A stretch of 40,844 nucleotides of DNA from positions 1-40,844 of the forward strand of contig NZ_VYIK01000031.1 in the NCBI RefSeq assembly GCF_008709575.1, given 5' to 3'. The notes beneath the pieces were generated by a model. That model made no database searches, was not told the DNA's origin, and worked only from the letters and a program-made list of their open reading frames with translations. Positions 1 through 8,658 of the stretch are shown piece by piece. A program made the translations under genes and the position numbers. The stretch is from Mycobacterium sp. Lineage in GTDB: Bacteria; Actinomycetota; Actinomycetes; Mycobacteriales; Mycobacteriaceae. How positions within the stretch are numbered: the stretch's first letter is position 1; each line of letters opens with the position of its first letter.

Positions 1-142
1 CATGCGTGAGGCACCAACCACCGCTTCGCGCTCACTTTTAGCTGAGGCACCTCGCGTGGCTGAAGCCGCTAGACCCAAGCTCCGAACAGCCCGCGTACGG
101 TTGCCAAGACTCGGCAGCGCATCGGCGGCTCCCGACAGGCAC

Positions 143-646
143 TCACGGTGCGAGCTGGACATGGCCCCGTGGTGGAGACCCGGGTGAAGGGTCCTCTGGC
201 TGGGGCGAAGGGTCATCTGGTTGCGGATCCGGTCCATCCTGGTGCGGAGCGGGTCCCTCCTGCCGGGGCGGGGATGGCCGTTCTTCGGACGGCGGTGGTG
301 GCGCGACCCGGGGACGACTCGGCTCGATCGCCGGTTCCGGGATTGGCGGCGGCTCGGGCGCTGGGATCTCTCCCGAAGCAGCGTGGGTGTCAGCGCCCGA
401 TTCCCGACGGAACATGCCCCCGATGGTCGCGGCCGGCTTCGACACATCGTTTGCCGAGGACGCTGCATCGTGCGCGTCGGCAATGACTTGGCGCACGTCC
501 GTCGTCGTCCACGCCGGTACAGCGCCGACCACACTCGCGGCGGTAGTGACCAGGGCGGCGGTGACAGCGCAGCGGGCGGGTGAGTGCAGCTTAGGTATTT
601 TCATCGCCGTAGACGCCAGCCTGCCCTTGTGCTTCGATGCAGTCAT
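143..646 (-). CDS. Secreted proline-rich hypothetical protein
   Basis: I do not recognise a named family. The 167-residue product has a basic N-terminus, then a hydrophobic alanine/valine-rich stretch (about residues 25-45) that looks like a Sec signal peptide. A short middle part contains an Asp/Ala-rich helix-like segment. From about residue 93 to the end the protein is almost wholly Pro, Glu, Asp, Ser and Gln, with repeating DPQP/DPSP units, so the tail is probably extended and disordered at the cell surface. The ATG start is favoured by an AGGA element six to seven bases upstream. It is divergent from the DUF732 gene at 761 with about 114 bp between them. The high GC and proline codon content could make the reading frame accidental, but the signal peptide plus ribosome site argue for a real gene. 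Confidence 0.55.
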   Translation of the reverse strand: MTASKHKGRLASTAMKIPKLHSPARCAVTAALVTTAASVVGAVPAWTTTDVRQVIADAHDAASSANDVSKPAATIGGMFRRESGADTHAASGEIPAPEPPPIPEPAIEPSRPRVAPPPPSEERPSPPRQEGPAPHQDGPDPQPDDPSPQPEDPSPGSPPRGHVQLAP

Positions 647-760
647 GCAATCCTGTCCGACCTGGCGCCAGTGGGTTGCAACCGGTCATCGATCTTTTCT
701 GCCTCACCCTATAACCGGCACACCGCGCACCAAGAAACTGCTCCGACCGTAGCTGCGCCG

Positions 761-1132
761 ATGTCCACCGGTATCGGGCGTCTCGCGGGCGTTCTGGTCA
801 GCGCCCCGCTCCTGCTGACCGCCGCAACTGTGTGTGGCGGCGCGGCACGCGCCGACCCGGACCAGGACGAGCGGTTCCTGGCGTTGCTCGATGAGGAACA
901 GATCCCCGCCGCCGACAACGTGCCGGGACTCATCGCGCGAGCCCACGAAATTTGTCGTGAACTCGATGACGGCACTTCGTTTTACACCATTGCACGCGAA
1001 GAGATGAACACTATGTACGGGGACAATCCGTCCTTGCGCCTCGTTCCGGCCCGCGTGACCAAAACCGTGGTCAGGTTCGTCGCCGCATCAGTCGACGTCT
1101 ACTGTCCGAACCACCAAGACATGCTTCCCTAG
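761..1132 (+). CDS. Secreted DUF732 protein 1
   Basis: A 123-residue DUF732-family protein. I place the start at the ATG giving MSTGIGRLAG, because it puts a clean signal peptide at the N-terminus (hydrophobic residues about 8-28, ending near ARA before DPDQDERF). The frame is open further upstream to 584, but that extension lacks a leader. The mature part has the DUF732 layout: DERFLALLDEEQI at its start, a first cysteine in HEICREL and a second in VYCPN near the C-terminus. These two probably form a disulfide, since the pair is conserved in the paralogues in this window. DUF732 proteins are small exported mycobacterial proteins of unknown function. It lies upstream of a three-gene PPE operon, separated by 220 bp, so it is probably transcribed separately. 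Confidence 0.8.
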   Translation: MSTGIGRLAGVLVSAPLLLTAATVCGGAARADPDQDERFLALLDEEQIPAADNVPGLIARAHEICRELDDGTSFYTIAREEMNTMYGDNPSLRLVPARVTKTVVRFVAASVDVYCPNHQDMLP

Positions 1133-1352
1133 TGCGCCGATTCGACCGGCCACCGTGCGACCTCTGGTCGCGGCGTTCGCCGACGAAGCAGCACCGGACG
1201 TGTTCACTGGGAACCGGCCATCCGTTCATGTCCTGATCAGGTTCTTGTTGCCACGGCGTCACTCGGAGACATCAAGATCCTCCTGACACTGCGACCGTCG
1301 CCCCCAACGCTGCGCTCGGTCGGCAGAGTTCGGTCGACAAAAGGGGACGCCA

Positions 1353-2591
1353 GTGCTGGACTACGCGGCGCAACCGCCGGAGATCACTTCGACCCTGGTG
1401 TACTCAGGCCCGGGATCGGGGTCGATGATGGCCGCCGCAAGCGCGTGGGACGCGCTTGCCGAGCAGTTGAATTCGTTTGCCCAAGGCTACTCTTCGGTGA
1501 TTACGGCCTTGCAGGATCAGGCGTGGACGGGTCCAGCCTCGACGGCGATGGCCGAGGCGGCTGCACCCTATGCCGCCTGGGCGACCGCGACCGCGGCGCA
1601 AGCCGAGGCGACGGCCAACCAGGCTCGGGCGGCGGCGGCCGCCTACGAGACGGCGCATGCGACGGTCGTGCCGCCGGCGTTGGTGGCGGCCAATCGCACC
1701 CAGTTGATGCAGTTGATCGCGACCAACCTCTTGGGTCAGAACACGACACAGATTGCGGCCGTCGAGGCGGACTACGAACAGATGTGGGCCCAAGACGCCC
1801 AAGCGATGTACGGCTACGCCACCTCGGCGGCGACGGCGACGAAGCTCACACCGTTCACGGCGCCGCCGCAGACCACCAACCCGGCCGGCCAATCGGCCCA
1901 GGCCGCCACCACCACCGCTCAGGCCGCCGGATCGGGCGCTTCACACGTCAGCACCCTGTCACAGGTTATTTCGTCGGTGCCACAACAGCTCTCGGCAGCA
2001 GCTGCACCGTCCTCAGGCACGACGCCGATTTTCGGCATCCCAGTGCCGACCTCGCTAGTGACCAGCATCGGAGACTTCAACACCATCAGCGGACCGGTGA
2101 GTTTCGGGGCGGCGTTAACTCGTACCGCCGCCAACTCCAGCGCCGCCGGAATGATCATCGGCCGGCTTCTGGCCGACGGCTACATGTACGCGCCGCTGGT
2201 CGGGCTGACCGGCGCGACGTCAACCACCACAGGGCTGACGGCAGGGCTGGCCGGGGCGGCATCGCCGGTGGCAGGTGTGTCGAACGCGGTGCTGGCCAGC
2301 GCGGGCCAGGCGGCGGCGATGGGGCCGCTGTCCGTGCCTCCGGCCTGGGCGAGTGCGACTCCGGTGGCTGCCGCCAGCGAACAGCCGCTGTGGCTCTCGG
2401 AGACCGAAGCGGCGTGGGAGGCCGACCCGGCGGCGAACATGGCCGGCGCACAACCCACGGCGGGTGTGGGACCGATGGCGGGGATGGCCGGCGCGGCCGC
2501 GGCCGGCATGCTCGCGCGTCCCGTGGTGAGCAATATCTTGCGGGTCGCGCCCCGGCGCTTCAAGATGCCCCGTCCCAACTCCGGTGGATAG
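1353..2591 (+). CDS. PPE-SVP family protein (first of three)
   Basis: A 412-residue PPE protein. The N-terminal PPE domain covers about residues 1-180, with Pro-Pro-Glu at 8-10, a WTGP motif at about 58-61 (the WxG turn of the helical hairpin), and the conserved [12 protein letters not shown] segment. The C-terminal half carries [10 protein letters not shown] at about residue 323, the GxxSVPxxW signature of the SVP subfamily. It ends in the usual basic tail with RPNSGG. The GTG start has an AAGGGGA ribosome site just upstream. PPE proteins are exported by type VII (ESX) systems to the envelope or outside, usually with a PE partner; none is encoded here. The next PPE gene starts 64 bp downstream on the same strand, so the three genes 1353-5113 look like one transcription unit. 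Confidence 0.93.
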   Translation: MLDYAAQPPEITSTLVYSGPGSGSMMAAASAWDALAEQLNSFAQGYSSVITALQDQAWTGPASTAMAEAAAPYAAWATATAAQAEATANQARAAAAAYETAHATVVPPALVAANRTQLMQLIATNLLGQNTTQIAAVEADYEQMWAQDAQAMYGYATSAATATKLTPFTAPPQTTNPAGQSAQAATTTAQAAGSGASHVSTLSQVISSVPQQLSAAAAPSSGTTPIFGIPVPTSLVTSIGDFNTISGPVSFGAALTRTAANSSAAGMIIGRLLADGYMYAPLVGLTGATSTTTGLTAGLAGAASPVAGVSNAVLASAGQAAAMGPLSVPPAWASATPVAAASEQPLWLSETEAAWEADPAANMAGAQPTAGVGPMAGMAGAAAAGMLARPVVSNILRVAPRRFKMPRPNSGG

Positions 2592-2655
2592 GCCCTGCCT
2601 GCTACCGCCGCTCCATTGTTTTTCAACTGTTTTTCAACGACCAACAGGACCACTC

Positions 2656-3876
2656 ATGCTGGATTTTGGGGCGCTGCCGCCCGAGGTCAATTCGGGCAGA
2701 ATGTACGCGGGTCCGGGATCGGGGCCGATGATGGCGGCCGCGACGGCCTGGGACGGGCTGGCCGCGCACCTGGAATTGTTCGCGGCTAGCTACGTATCGG
2801 AGTTGTCGGCTCTGCAAGGACAACTGTGGTCGGGGCCTGCCTCGGACGCGATGGTCACGGCGGCGGCACCCTATGTCACGTGGGTGAGCGCGGCCGCTGC
2901 GCGCGCCGAGAAGACGGCTAACCAGGCGCGGGCGGCGGCGGCCGCCTATGAGACGGCGTTCGCGATGACGGTTCCCCCGCCGGTCATCGAGGCCAATCGG
3001 GCGTTGCTCATGACGCTGGTCGCTACCAACTTCTTCGGGCAGAACACGCCGGCGATCGCGGCGACCGAAGCCCATTACGCCGAGATGTGGGCTCAAGACG
3101 CCGCCGCCATGTACACCTACGCCGCATCGTCACTGCCGGCGGCAGCCTCGCTGACGCCGTTCGAGGCGCCGCCGCAGACCACCAATCCCGCCGGGCAACC
3201 GGCCCAAACCGCTGCGCCAGGTCAGACGGCCGGCACCGCGGCGCAGGCGACCTTGGGGCACGCGCTGGCGGCCGCGTCACACCCTGCCGCTGGCTCCTCT
3301 GCTACGTCCACATCGACGTCGGGATTATCGCAATACTTTTACTACATCGACAGTTTTCAATCCTGGCAATATTTTGCCAACCTTTTCCACGAGGCGATCG
3401 GTGCGCAATACTACAATTACGGCGTTACCTTTGGCGATCAAAGCGTTTTCAACACGAGTTATCTACTTTTCGGCAACCATCTTTTCCTGCCCCGGAATCC
3501 GCCCGCTCTGCTGGGCGATGGCGTGTTCGCGAGTTCGACAAGCACAACCGGCGGGCCGGTGCTCGCCCATACCGGCAGAGCAGCCTCAGTGGGGACATCG
3601 GGGGGGACGTTGTCGGTTCCGCAGGGCTGGACCGCGGCAACGCCGCCGGCGAACGCGGGTTACCTGGCCCAGCCGCCGGAACCGCAGTCACCGCAAACAG
3701 GTCAGCGTCCCGTTCCCGCGCAACTGGTCAGCGCAACCTCGGCCGCACCCGCCACGGACCAGCCGCCGCTGGGCCTGGGACCGATGGGCGGCGCGGCGCA
3801 GCACCAGGGCGGCAATCCCGTCTTCCGTATGCAGGATCGCCGCTTCCGAATGCCCCGGCCCGCGGCCGGCGGATAG
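2656..3876 (+). CDS. PPE-SVP family protein (second of three), aromatic-rich insert
   Basis: A 406-residue PPE-SVP protein starting at ATG 2656 ([14 protein letters not shown]). The frame extends upstream to 2584, but that stretch overlaps the previous gene and lacks the PPE start. Visible are the PPE triad, a WSGP motif, [13 protein letters not shown], and the SVP motif GTLSVPQGW at about residue 316. The segment between about residues 225 and 280 is unusual for the family: rich in Tyr, Phe and Asn (for example [14 protein letters not shown]) and encoded by clearly lower-GC DNA (about 3325-3490) than the rest of the gene. The C-terminal tail [12 protein letters not shown] is typical. The third PPE gene starts only 19 bp after the stop, consistent with cotranscription. 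It is presumably exported by an ESX system; its function is unknown. Confidence 0.93.
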   Translation: MLDFGALPPEVNSGRMYAGPGSGPMMAAATAWDGLAAHLELFAASYVSELSALQGQLWSGPASDAMVTAAAPYVTWVSAAAARAEKTANQARAAAAAYETAFAMTVPPPVIEANRALLMTLVATNFFGQNTPAIAATEAHYAEMWAQDAAAMYTYAASSLPAAASLTPFEAPPQTTNPAGQPAQTAAPGQTAGTAAQATLGHALAAASHPAAGSSATSTSTSGLSQYFYYIDSFQSWQYFANLFHEAIGAQYYNYGVTFGDQSVFNTSYLLFGNHLFLPRNPPALLGDGVFASSTSTTGGPVLAHTGRAASVGTSGGTLSVPQGWTAATPPANAGYLAQPPEPQSPQTGQRPVPAQLVSATSAAPATDQPPLGLGPMGGAAQHQGGNPVFRMQDRRFRMPRPAAGG

Positions 3877-3895
3877 CATCAGAAAGGTAATGCGA

Positions 3896-5113
3896 ATGCT
3901 GGATTTCGGGCTCTTTCCGCCGGAGATCACCTCGGCCAAGATTTATACGGGACCCGGGGCGGAACCGATGATGGTGGCTGCCTCGGCCTGGGACGCGCTT
4001 GCCGCCGAATTGGATTCGTTCGCGAAAGGTTACTCTGTCACGGTTTCGAGCTTGCAGGACGAGGGTTGGCTAGGTCCGGCTTCGAATGCGATGGCTGCTG
4101 CGGCTGCGCCGTTTGCCCAGTGGGCGGCCACCACGGCGGGACGAGCGCAGCAGGCGGCCGGCCAGGCCCGGCTGGCGGCAGCCGCCTTCGAAGCCGCACA
4201 TGCGGCGGTCGTGCCGCCGCCGCTGATAGCGGCCAACCGCACCCAGTTGCTAACTCTGGTGCGGACCAACATCTTGGGTCAGAACACGGCCCAGATCGCG
4301 GCAACCGAGGCCGCCTACGACGCGATGTGGGTGCAAGACGCCGCAGCGATGTACGGCTATGCCACGTCGGCGTCGACAGCGACGAGGCTGGCGCCGTTCA
4401 CCGGGCCGCCGCCCACCACCAACTCCGCCGCCGCGCCCGCGGCGGCCAGCGCCCCCGCGGCCGTAGCAGCTACGCAATCCGTCCTGTCACAGTTCCTTTC
4501 GTCAGTGCCGCAGTTGCTCTCGTCCGCGCCGAGTGCGAGCACATCAGCACCGATCGGTATACCGATACCGAAGGCATTGATCACCTACTTCACCAATCTC
4601 AACTACATCCAACGAATTCCGGACATCTATGGGCTGGTGCAAGCTCGTAACGTGGGAGCTATGGGTGACGCCATCATCCTCGGCGTCAAGTTCGTTTCCG
4701 ATGGCGCTCTTTTCTCACCGCCCCCCGCGCTGGCGGGCGCGACATCGCCGGCCGCGACGGTCTCGCCGACCGTTCTGGCTGCTGCAACTGCCGACACCAC
4801 CGCCAGCAGGGCGGTACTGGCCGGCGTGGGCGAGGCGACCCCGGTCGGGCGGTTGTCGGTGCCCGCAGCCTGGGCGCACGCGACCCCGGCCGCCGCCGCG
4901 ACCCAGCAGTGGCTGGCAGCGGGGGCCGCGGAGTCCTGGGATGCGGCTCCGAGGTTCCACACCGCCGGCACCGGACCGGCGGCGGCCATGGCGCCGATGG
5001 CGGCGGCGGCCGGCGCGGGCGCGGCCCGTAAGGTAATGCGTCCCAGTGTCAGTGCCATCTTGCAGGTCACGCCGCCCCGCTACAAGATGCCGCGGCTTCC
5101 TTTCGGTGGCTAG
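3896..5113 (+). CDS. PPE-SVP family protein (third of three)
   Basis: A 405-residue PPE-SVP protein. Two ATGs are in frame at 3890 and 3896. I choose 3896 because it gives the family start MLDFGLFPPE and is eight bases from an AGAAAGG ribosome site, while 3890 is too close. The PPE domain shows FPPEITSAKIYTGPG, a WLGP motif in the WxG position and MWVQDAAAMYGYA. The SVP motif GRLSVPAAW sits at about residue 317, and the protein ends PRYKMPRLPFGG. The middle part, about residues 200-270, is divergent from the two genes before it (FTNLNYIQRIPDIYGL), as usual for PPE-SVP paralogues, where the linker varies most. It is the last gene of the operon-like trio; a 417-bp gene-poor gap follows. Confidence 0.92.
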   Translation: MLDFGLFPPEITSAKIYTGPGAEPMMVAASAWDALAAELDSFAKGYSVTVSSLQDEGWLGPASNAMAAAAAPFAQWAATTAGRAQQAAGQARLAAAAFEAAHAAVVPPPLIAANRTQLLTLVRTNILGQNTAQIAATEAAYDAMWVQDAAAMYGYATSASTATRLAPFTGPPPTTNSAAAPAAASAPAAVAATQSVLSQFLSSVPQLLSSAPSASTSAPIGIPIPKALITYFTNLNYIQRIPDIYGLVQARNVGAMGDAIILGVKFVSDGALFSPPPALAGATSPAATVSPTVLAAATADTTASRAVLAGVGEATPVGRLSVPAAWAHATPAAAATQQWLAAGAAESWDAAPRFHTAGTGPAAAMAPMAAAAGAGAARKVMRPSVSAILQVTPPRYKMPRLPFGG

Positions 5114-5530
5114 GAGCGTGGGTCAGTAACACGCCGGGCGGGATGGGCGGTTTATCGGCCGGTAGCACGCGATGACGGGGTGTGCCTGATGATCTCGCGG
5201 GCCGTTCGAAGTTGAGCCCGTCAAGTGGGTAGGATTCTGCGGCCGCGAAGCCGCCAGTGGACACGAGCACCTGCACCTGTCGAGAATCCACGCCGCGTAC
5301 ACCGAGGGGCGCGGCGGGCCTGCCGTGGGGCCGCGAGTATGCATCCCCGGCGTCGAGTGTGTATTCCGGGCGGCGACACGCCGACGGCCGTCACCCTCAG
5401 CGCACAGTGAAACTCGATCATGGTCTGCGCGCACCACCAGACCCGCACAAACTCTCACTGACCCACGCCGCTGGGTGCCCAGACGGCTGGTTCTGCCGTG
5501 ACCGCGGTGTCGGTCATGGCGGAGCGACGA
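5114..5530. other. Gene-poor interval between PPE trio and DUF732 gene
   Basis: No convincing coding sequence is present; the frames here lack ribosome sites and family motifs. One small structure is visible near 5330-5375: two neighbouring imperfect copies of a unit resembling GCGAGTATGCATCCCCGGCG and TCGAGTGTGTATTCCGGGCG. It may be remnant DNA between two converging genes. No poly-T hairpin terminator was found. Confidence 0.4.
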
Positions 5531-5941
5531 TCACCAACCTGAGCTATTGGGGCAGTACAACGCTCGTGCGACCGCCACGAAGTGAGCGCCCTTGAGAAGG
5601 GGCAAGCCGGGGTAGGTGTCTCTGACTACGTCCACGGCTTCGCGTATGCTGTGGCCCTCTTGGATATAGGCGCAGACTGCTCTGGCGGTGTTGGGCGCCT
5701 CGGGACCGCTCGAGTAGTCGATGCCCAGGCCGTCGAGGGAGCGAAGGAAGGTATCGTCTGTCGCGCTGTCGATGTACTTATACGGATCGGCCGGCTCGGC
5801 GCCCGCCAGCGCGGCCATGCCGACCACAGCTGATGCCCAGGCTGACATCACGAGCAGTTTGGCTGCGCGCGACCCCACCCGTAAGCGCGAACGGGGCTGG
5901 CGAAGTGCTGCCTTTCCCGGCAGCGAGTCCGCGATCGGCAT
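5531..5941 (-). CDS. Secreted DUF732 protein 2
   Basis: A 136-residue DUF732 protein. The start at 5941 is set by a strong GAGGAGA ribosome site just upstream. That gives a longer basic N-region (MPIADSLPGKAALRQPRSR) before a hydrophobic segment at about residues 30-48 ending near GAEPADPYKYID. An internal ATG (MSAWASAVVG) would give a more ordinary signal peptide but has a weaker ribosome site. The DUF732 core DDTFLRSLDGLGI, a cysteine in AVCAYI and a second in LYCPN are present; the two cysteines probably form a disulfide. It converges on the PPE trio and is transcribed away from the frameshifted monooxygenase-like gene, which also lies on the minus strand upstream. Function unknown. Confidence 0.85.
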   Translation of the reverse strand: MPIADSLPGKAALRQPRSRLRVGSRAAKLLVMSAWASAVVGMAALAGAEPADPYKYIDSATDDTFLRSLDGLGIDYSSGPEAPNTARAVCAYIQEGHSIREAVDVVRDTYPGLPLLKGAHFVAVARALYCPNSSGW

Positions 5942-6243
5942 CGCTCATCTCCTCACAATTCGAATGCCTGAATGTCGTGGTGTTGACTGGCGGCACAACG
6001 GATTTCCAGCTGTGCCGACTTAGCATTAAGTTAGCTGTCTCGGCCGGATCCGGATAGACTCATGCACTGGTCTTTGCAAGTGTTTTAAGCCAATTCATCT
6101 ACTGCACCCCCTGTTTACTAATCGTTCACTTCCGCGTGGATAGACGGTGCGCTGCCGTCGGCCATCAAGCGCTGCAGGTGTTGCGGATGCGCCCGGCGGA
6201 CCAAATCGCCGCACGCTCTGCCGTCGGTCCAAGACCATTGCTA
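5942..6243. other. Upstream region of DUF732 gene 2, no gene seen
   Basis: This roughly 300-bp stretch contains no supported gene. It is more AT-rich than its surroundings around 6020-6125 and probably carries the promoter of the minus-strand DUF732 gene. A GTTCACTTCCGCG element at 6124-6136 (within CTAATCGTTCACTTCCGCG) closely matches one at 8839-8851 in the other palindrome-rich intergenic region. Confidence 0.4.
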
Positions 6244-7298
6244 CTAACAGGCGAATGAGGCAACGATGTCAGCGGCTGGAGCAGTCCGGGCGGAAGCGAA
6301 TCGGGTTCCGGCCCACAAACTCATCCCATGGGGGTCTTCAACGGCGGCCGCTGCCCGGCGGATCGGTAACGTCATATGGTCGACCTCCGGATATCCCGGC
6401 GGCGCCAGGTGGTCGAGCAGCCGGGTGAAGTCATTCTCTAGACAACGCGCATACCGTCCCGAGAAGGCCCTGGTGACCACGGTCGTGGCGAACTGCGGGT
6501 TTTGCAGCGCCGCGTGGTGCGTGGCGTTGGTGCCGGCTTCCTCGGCCAGCAGCAACGCGGTGCCGACCTGGGCGGCCACCGCTCCCCGACGCAAGACCTC
6601 AACGACATCGGCTTGCGTACTCAGGCCGCCGGCGGCGATGAGCGGCACCTGATGCACGGCGCCGATACAGTCCAACAGCTCGCCGAGCGATTCCGTGCCG
6701 GGTTCCTGGTCCGGCGCGAATGTGCCGCGATGACCACCGGCTTCCGGTGCCTGCACAACCAAACCGTCCGCACCCGCGGCAATGGCCACGCTGGCCTCGT
6801 AGGCCGACGTCACCGTAACGAACAACAACATGCCCAGCGCGCCCAGCCGCCGGAACGCATTGACGGTGTCCCAAACGTGAAAGACACCACTTCGGGTCGC
6901 ACATCCGCGACCGCTTCGAGCTTGCGCTTCCAGTCGTCGTCGTCACCGAAGCGCGGCTGGCCCACTTCCACCTGGTAGTGCTGAGCAAGCGGATCGAGTT
7001 GCTCGGCGTAGTGGTTCAGTTGCACGATGTCTGCAGCGCTGTGTTGCGGCACAAAAAGGTTTGCCCCGATGGGACCATTCGTCTCGGCACGCGCGGCGGC
7101 CATGTCGTCGACGAACTGTTCCGCACTCAGGTATCCACCCGCCACGAACCCCATGCCGCCCGCGTTGCTGACTGCGGCCGCCAGCGTCGGCGTCCCCGGA
7201 CCACCAGCCATGGGCGCACCGACGATGGGAACCTCGAGATCCCAAAACCCCAAAACCACTTTGCTACCCCCCATCGCCCGAAGTTGTTGCCGTATCAT
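6244..7298 (-). pseudogene. Frameshifted nitronate monooxygenase-like (2-nitropropane dioxygenase) gene
   Basis: Two overlapping minus-strand frames encode the two halves of one NMO/NPD-type FMN enzyme. The N-terminal half (7298 down to about 6860) contains PIVGAPMAGGPGTPTLAAAV, GGMGFVAGGY and VVSFTFGTPS. The C-terminal half (to 6244) contains FVTVTSAYEA, ADGLVVQAPEAGGHRGTF, PLIAAGG and the phosphate-binding region AQVGTALLLAEEAG. Adding one base within about 6857-6864, right after the FGTPS codons, joins them into a continuous protein of about 350 residues, the usual length. The family oxidises alkyl nitronates using FMN. Either the gene is inactivated or the sequence has a one-base error. 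The start may be 7298 or the internal ATG at 7274 (MGGSKVVLGF). Confidence 0.8.
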
Positions 7299-7537
7299 GC
7301 TTTTCCGCAGGGCTCAGGCCCAGGGCAGTCGCACCGAAAAGCAAACACACCATGTCGAGGTGGTCGATGTTGCCGGCCACCGAACCGTGCACTCAGGCCG
7401 CCTCGACGCTGAGACATTCAACCAGCTGACCGCGTCATCGTGTTCATGAACGGGCAACAGGTAGAAATGTCAGTAGATCCCGATATGGGTTTGTGCTTTA
7501 TGCTTACCGTGACACTCTTTCGAAACCGGGAGACACT

Positions 7538-7870
7538 ATGCGCCCAGCAAAGCTGCTACTGGCTATGACCTGCACGACGACTTTGATCGGCACGGCCAAC
7601 ACCGCCTACGCCGACAGCGGCAACGATGACGCTTTTCTGGAAGCGCTCAACGAAGTCGGAATCGAATACCCGAACGCGGATCAAGTGATTTCCAGCGGCA
7701 AGGCCGTCTGCTCCTACATCATTGCCGGGCGACACACCGAAAACGAAACCATTGAAATGGTGGCAGAACAAAACCCCAAACTCTCGCCGGTTCAGGCCAT
7801 TCAATTTGTGAATCTCGCCCGCGGCGCCTACTGCCCGCTGCCGCCCATGGGCGGTGGCGGCGGCGGCTAG
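7538..7870 (+). CDS. Secreted DUF732 protein 3, glycine tail
   Basis: A 110-residue DUF732 protein. The start ATG at 7538 (MRPAKLLLAM) follows a GGGAGA ribosome site; the frame is open upstream but without a leader. The signal peptide covers about residues 1-23, ending TAYA before DSGNDDAFLEAL. Two cysteines sit in KAVCSYI and AYCPL, in the same places as in the other DUF732 proteins of this window. The C-terminus ends in a run of glycines (GGGGGG), not seen in the paralogues. It converges with the next DUF732 gene, the stops being 16 bp apart, so the two may share a terminator. Function unknown; exported. Confidence 0.88.
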   Translation: MRPAKLLLAMTCTTTLIGTANTAYADSGNDDAFLEALNEVGIEYPNADQVISSGKAVCSYIIAGRHTENETIEMVAEQNPKLSPVQAIQFVNLARGAYCPLPPMGGGGGG

Positions 7871-7886
7871 CCCGCGCAGCCGGGGG

Positions 7887-8252
7887 TTATGACTGCTCGC
7901 CGCCCGTGACGGACTGCTCGCCACCAGTGGCGGTCTGATCGACAGCGGCGATGGGCTGATTGCAGTACGTCGCCCGGGCGATCGCCACGAAATGGGAGGC
8001 GTGCGTCATCGACAAATCGGGGTTGGCGTTTTTGAGCCCGCGGGCAGCCTGCGCCGAGGTGTGTCCGTCTGCAATGTAGGCGCACACCTCGCGGGCGGCG
8101 GCTACGGCTGCCGGCGGATTCGGAAACTCGATCCCAGCCTGGCCGAGCGCATTGAGAAAAGCCGAGTCGTCGGCGTGGGCCGGTGCGGGCCCGCCAATAA
8201 AGGCAGCGATTGCGGCTGCGGCCAACAACGGTTTGACGAATGCCATTGTCAT
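7887..8252 (-). CDS. Secreted DUF732 protein 4, TGGEQS-repeat tail
   Basis: A 121-residue DUF732 protein. I choose the ATG at 8252 (MTMAFVKPLL) because a GGAGGG ribosome site lies three to eight bases upstream of it; the upstream ATG at 8264 is part of that ribosome site itself. The signal peptide ends near PAHA before DDSAFLNALGQAGI. Cysteines are in EVCAYI and TYCNQ. After the domain comes a short repetitive tail, ATGGEQSVTGGEQS, a tandem duplication of TGGEQS. The gene follows DUF732 protein 5 in the same orientation with about 80 bp between, holding overlapping inverted repeats. The close sequence likeness to its neighbour suggests tandem duplication. Function unknown. Confidence 0.88.
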   Translation of the reverse strand: MTMAFVKPLLAAAAIAAFIGGPAPAHADDSAFLNALGQAGIEFPNPPAAVAAAREVCAYIADGHTSAQAARGLKNANPDLSMTHASHFVAIARATYCNQPIAAVDQTATGGEQSVTGGEQS

Positions 8253-8279
8253 AGTTCCCTCCATAACGACGTGTATCCG

Positions 8280-8309
8280 GTTCGCTCCCTGGCAGCGAAC
8301 ACAATGTTC
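8280..8309 (-). promoter_or_regulatory. Overlapping inverted repeats between two DUF732 genes
   Basis: A 7-bp perfect inverted repeat GTTCGCT/AGCGAAC (8280-8286 and 8294-8300) with a 7-nt loop overlaps a second one, GAACA-CAA-TGTTC (8297-8309). It lies between DUF732 genes 5 and 4, both minus strand. It could be a weak terminator/attenuator or an operator for the downstream gene. It does not match the mycobacterial LexA box, because the GAAC/GTTC spacing is five instead of four. Confidence 0.4.
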
Positions 8310-8331
8310 TCGTGAAAAAGTCCCACGGTGC

Positions 8332-8658
8332 TTAACCCTTGGCGTCAGCAGCAGCTAACTGAGCGGGGCAGTATGTCTCGCCGGAGATCACCACGAATTG
8401 AAGCGCGTTATTCACCGATAGGTGGTGATTGCGGATCTTCAGGGCGCGGGCGATAACGTTTGCCGGGCGACCCTCCGCGAGATAGCCACAGATACCCTTG
8501 CCTGCGGATATGGCATCCTGCGCATCGGCGTACTCGATGCCGGCTCGATCGAGCTCATCGAGGAAAACGGCGTCGGTGCCGTCGGCATGAGCAGGCGCGG
8601 CCAGGCCGATCGCCGTCACTACACCGGCTGCGGTCAACAACCATCTCAAATGCTTCAT
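8332..8658 (-). CDS. Secreted DUF732 protein 5
   Basis: A 108-residue DUF732 protein starting MKHLRWLLTAAGVV. The signal peptide of about 25 residues ends PAHA before DGTDAVFLDELDRAGI. Paired cysteines are in GICGYL and TYCPA, as in the paralogues. Compared with its neighbours the tail is short and ends QLAAADAKG. It is the first gene of a minus-strand tandem pair with DUF732 protein 4 and is divergent from the PPE pair at 9090. The 431-bp divergent region between them is rich in inverted repeats. The family is confined largely to mycobacteria and its function is not known; export and a disulfide are inferred from the sequence. Confidence 0.9.
   Translation of the reverse strand: MKHLRWLLTAAGVVTAIGLAAPAHADGTDAVFLDELDRAGIEYADAQDAISAGKGICGYLAEGRPANVIARALKIRNHHLSVNNALQFVVISGETYCPAQLAAADAKG

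Noticed and set aside
5257..5595. Plus-strand frame of 112 codons in the gap after the PPE trio
   Set aside because: No ribosome site, no recognisable domain, and its end overlaps the real DUF732 gene on the other strand.
8297..8309. GAACA-CAA-TGTTC as a LexA/SOS box
   Set aside because: The mycobacterial SOS box needs GAAC and GTTC four bases apart; here the spacing is five, and the outer TCGA positions do not match.
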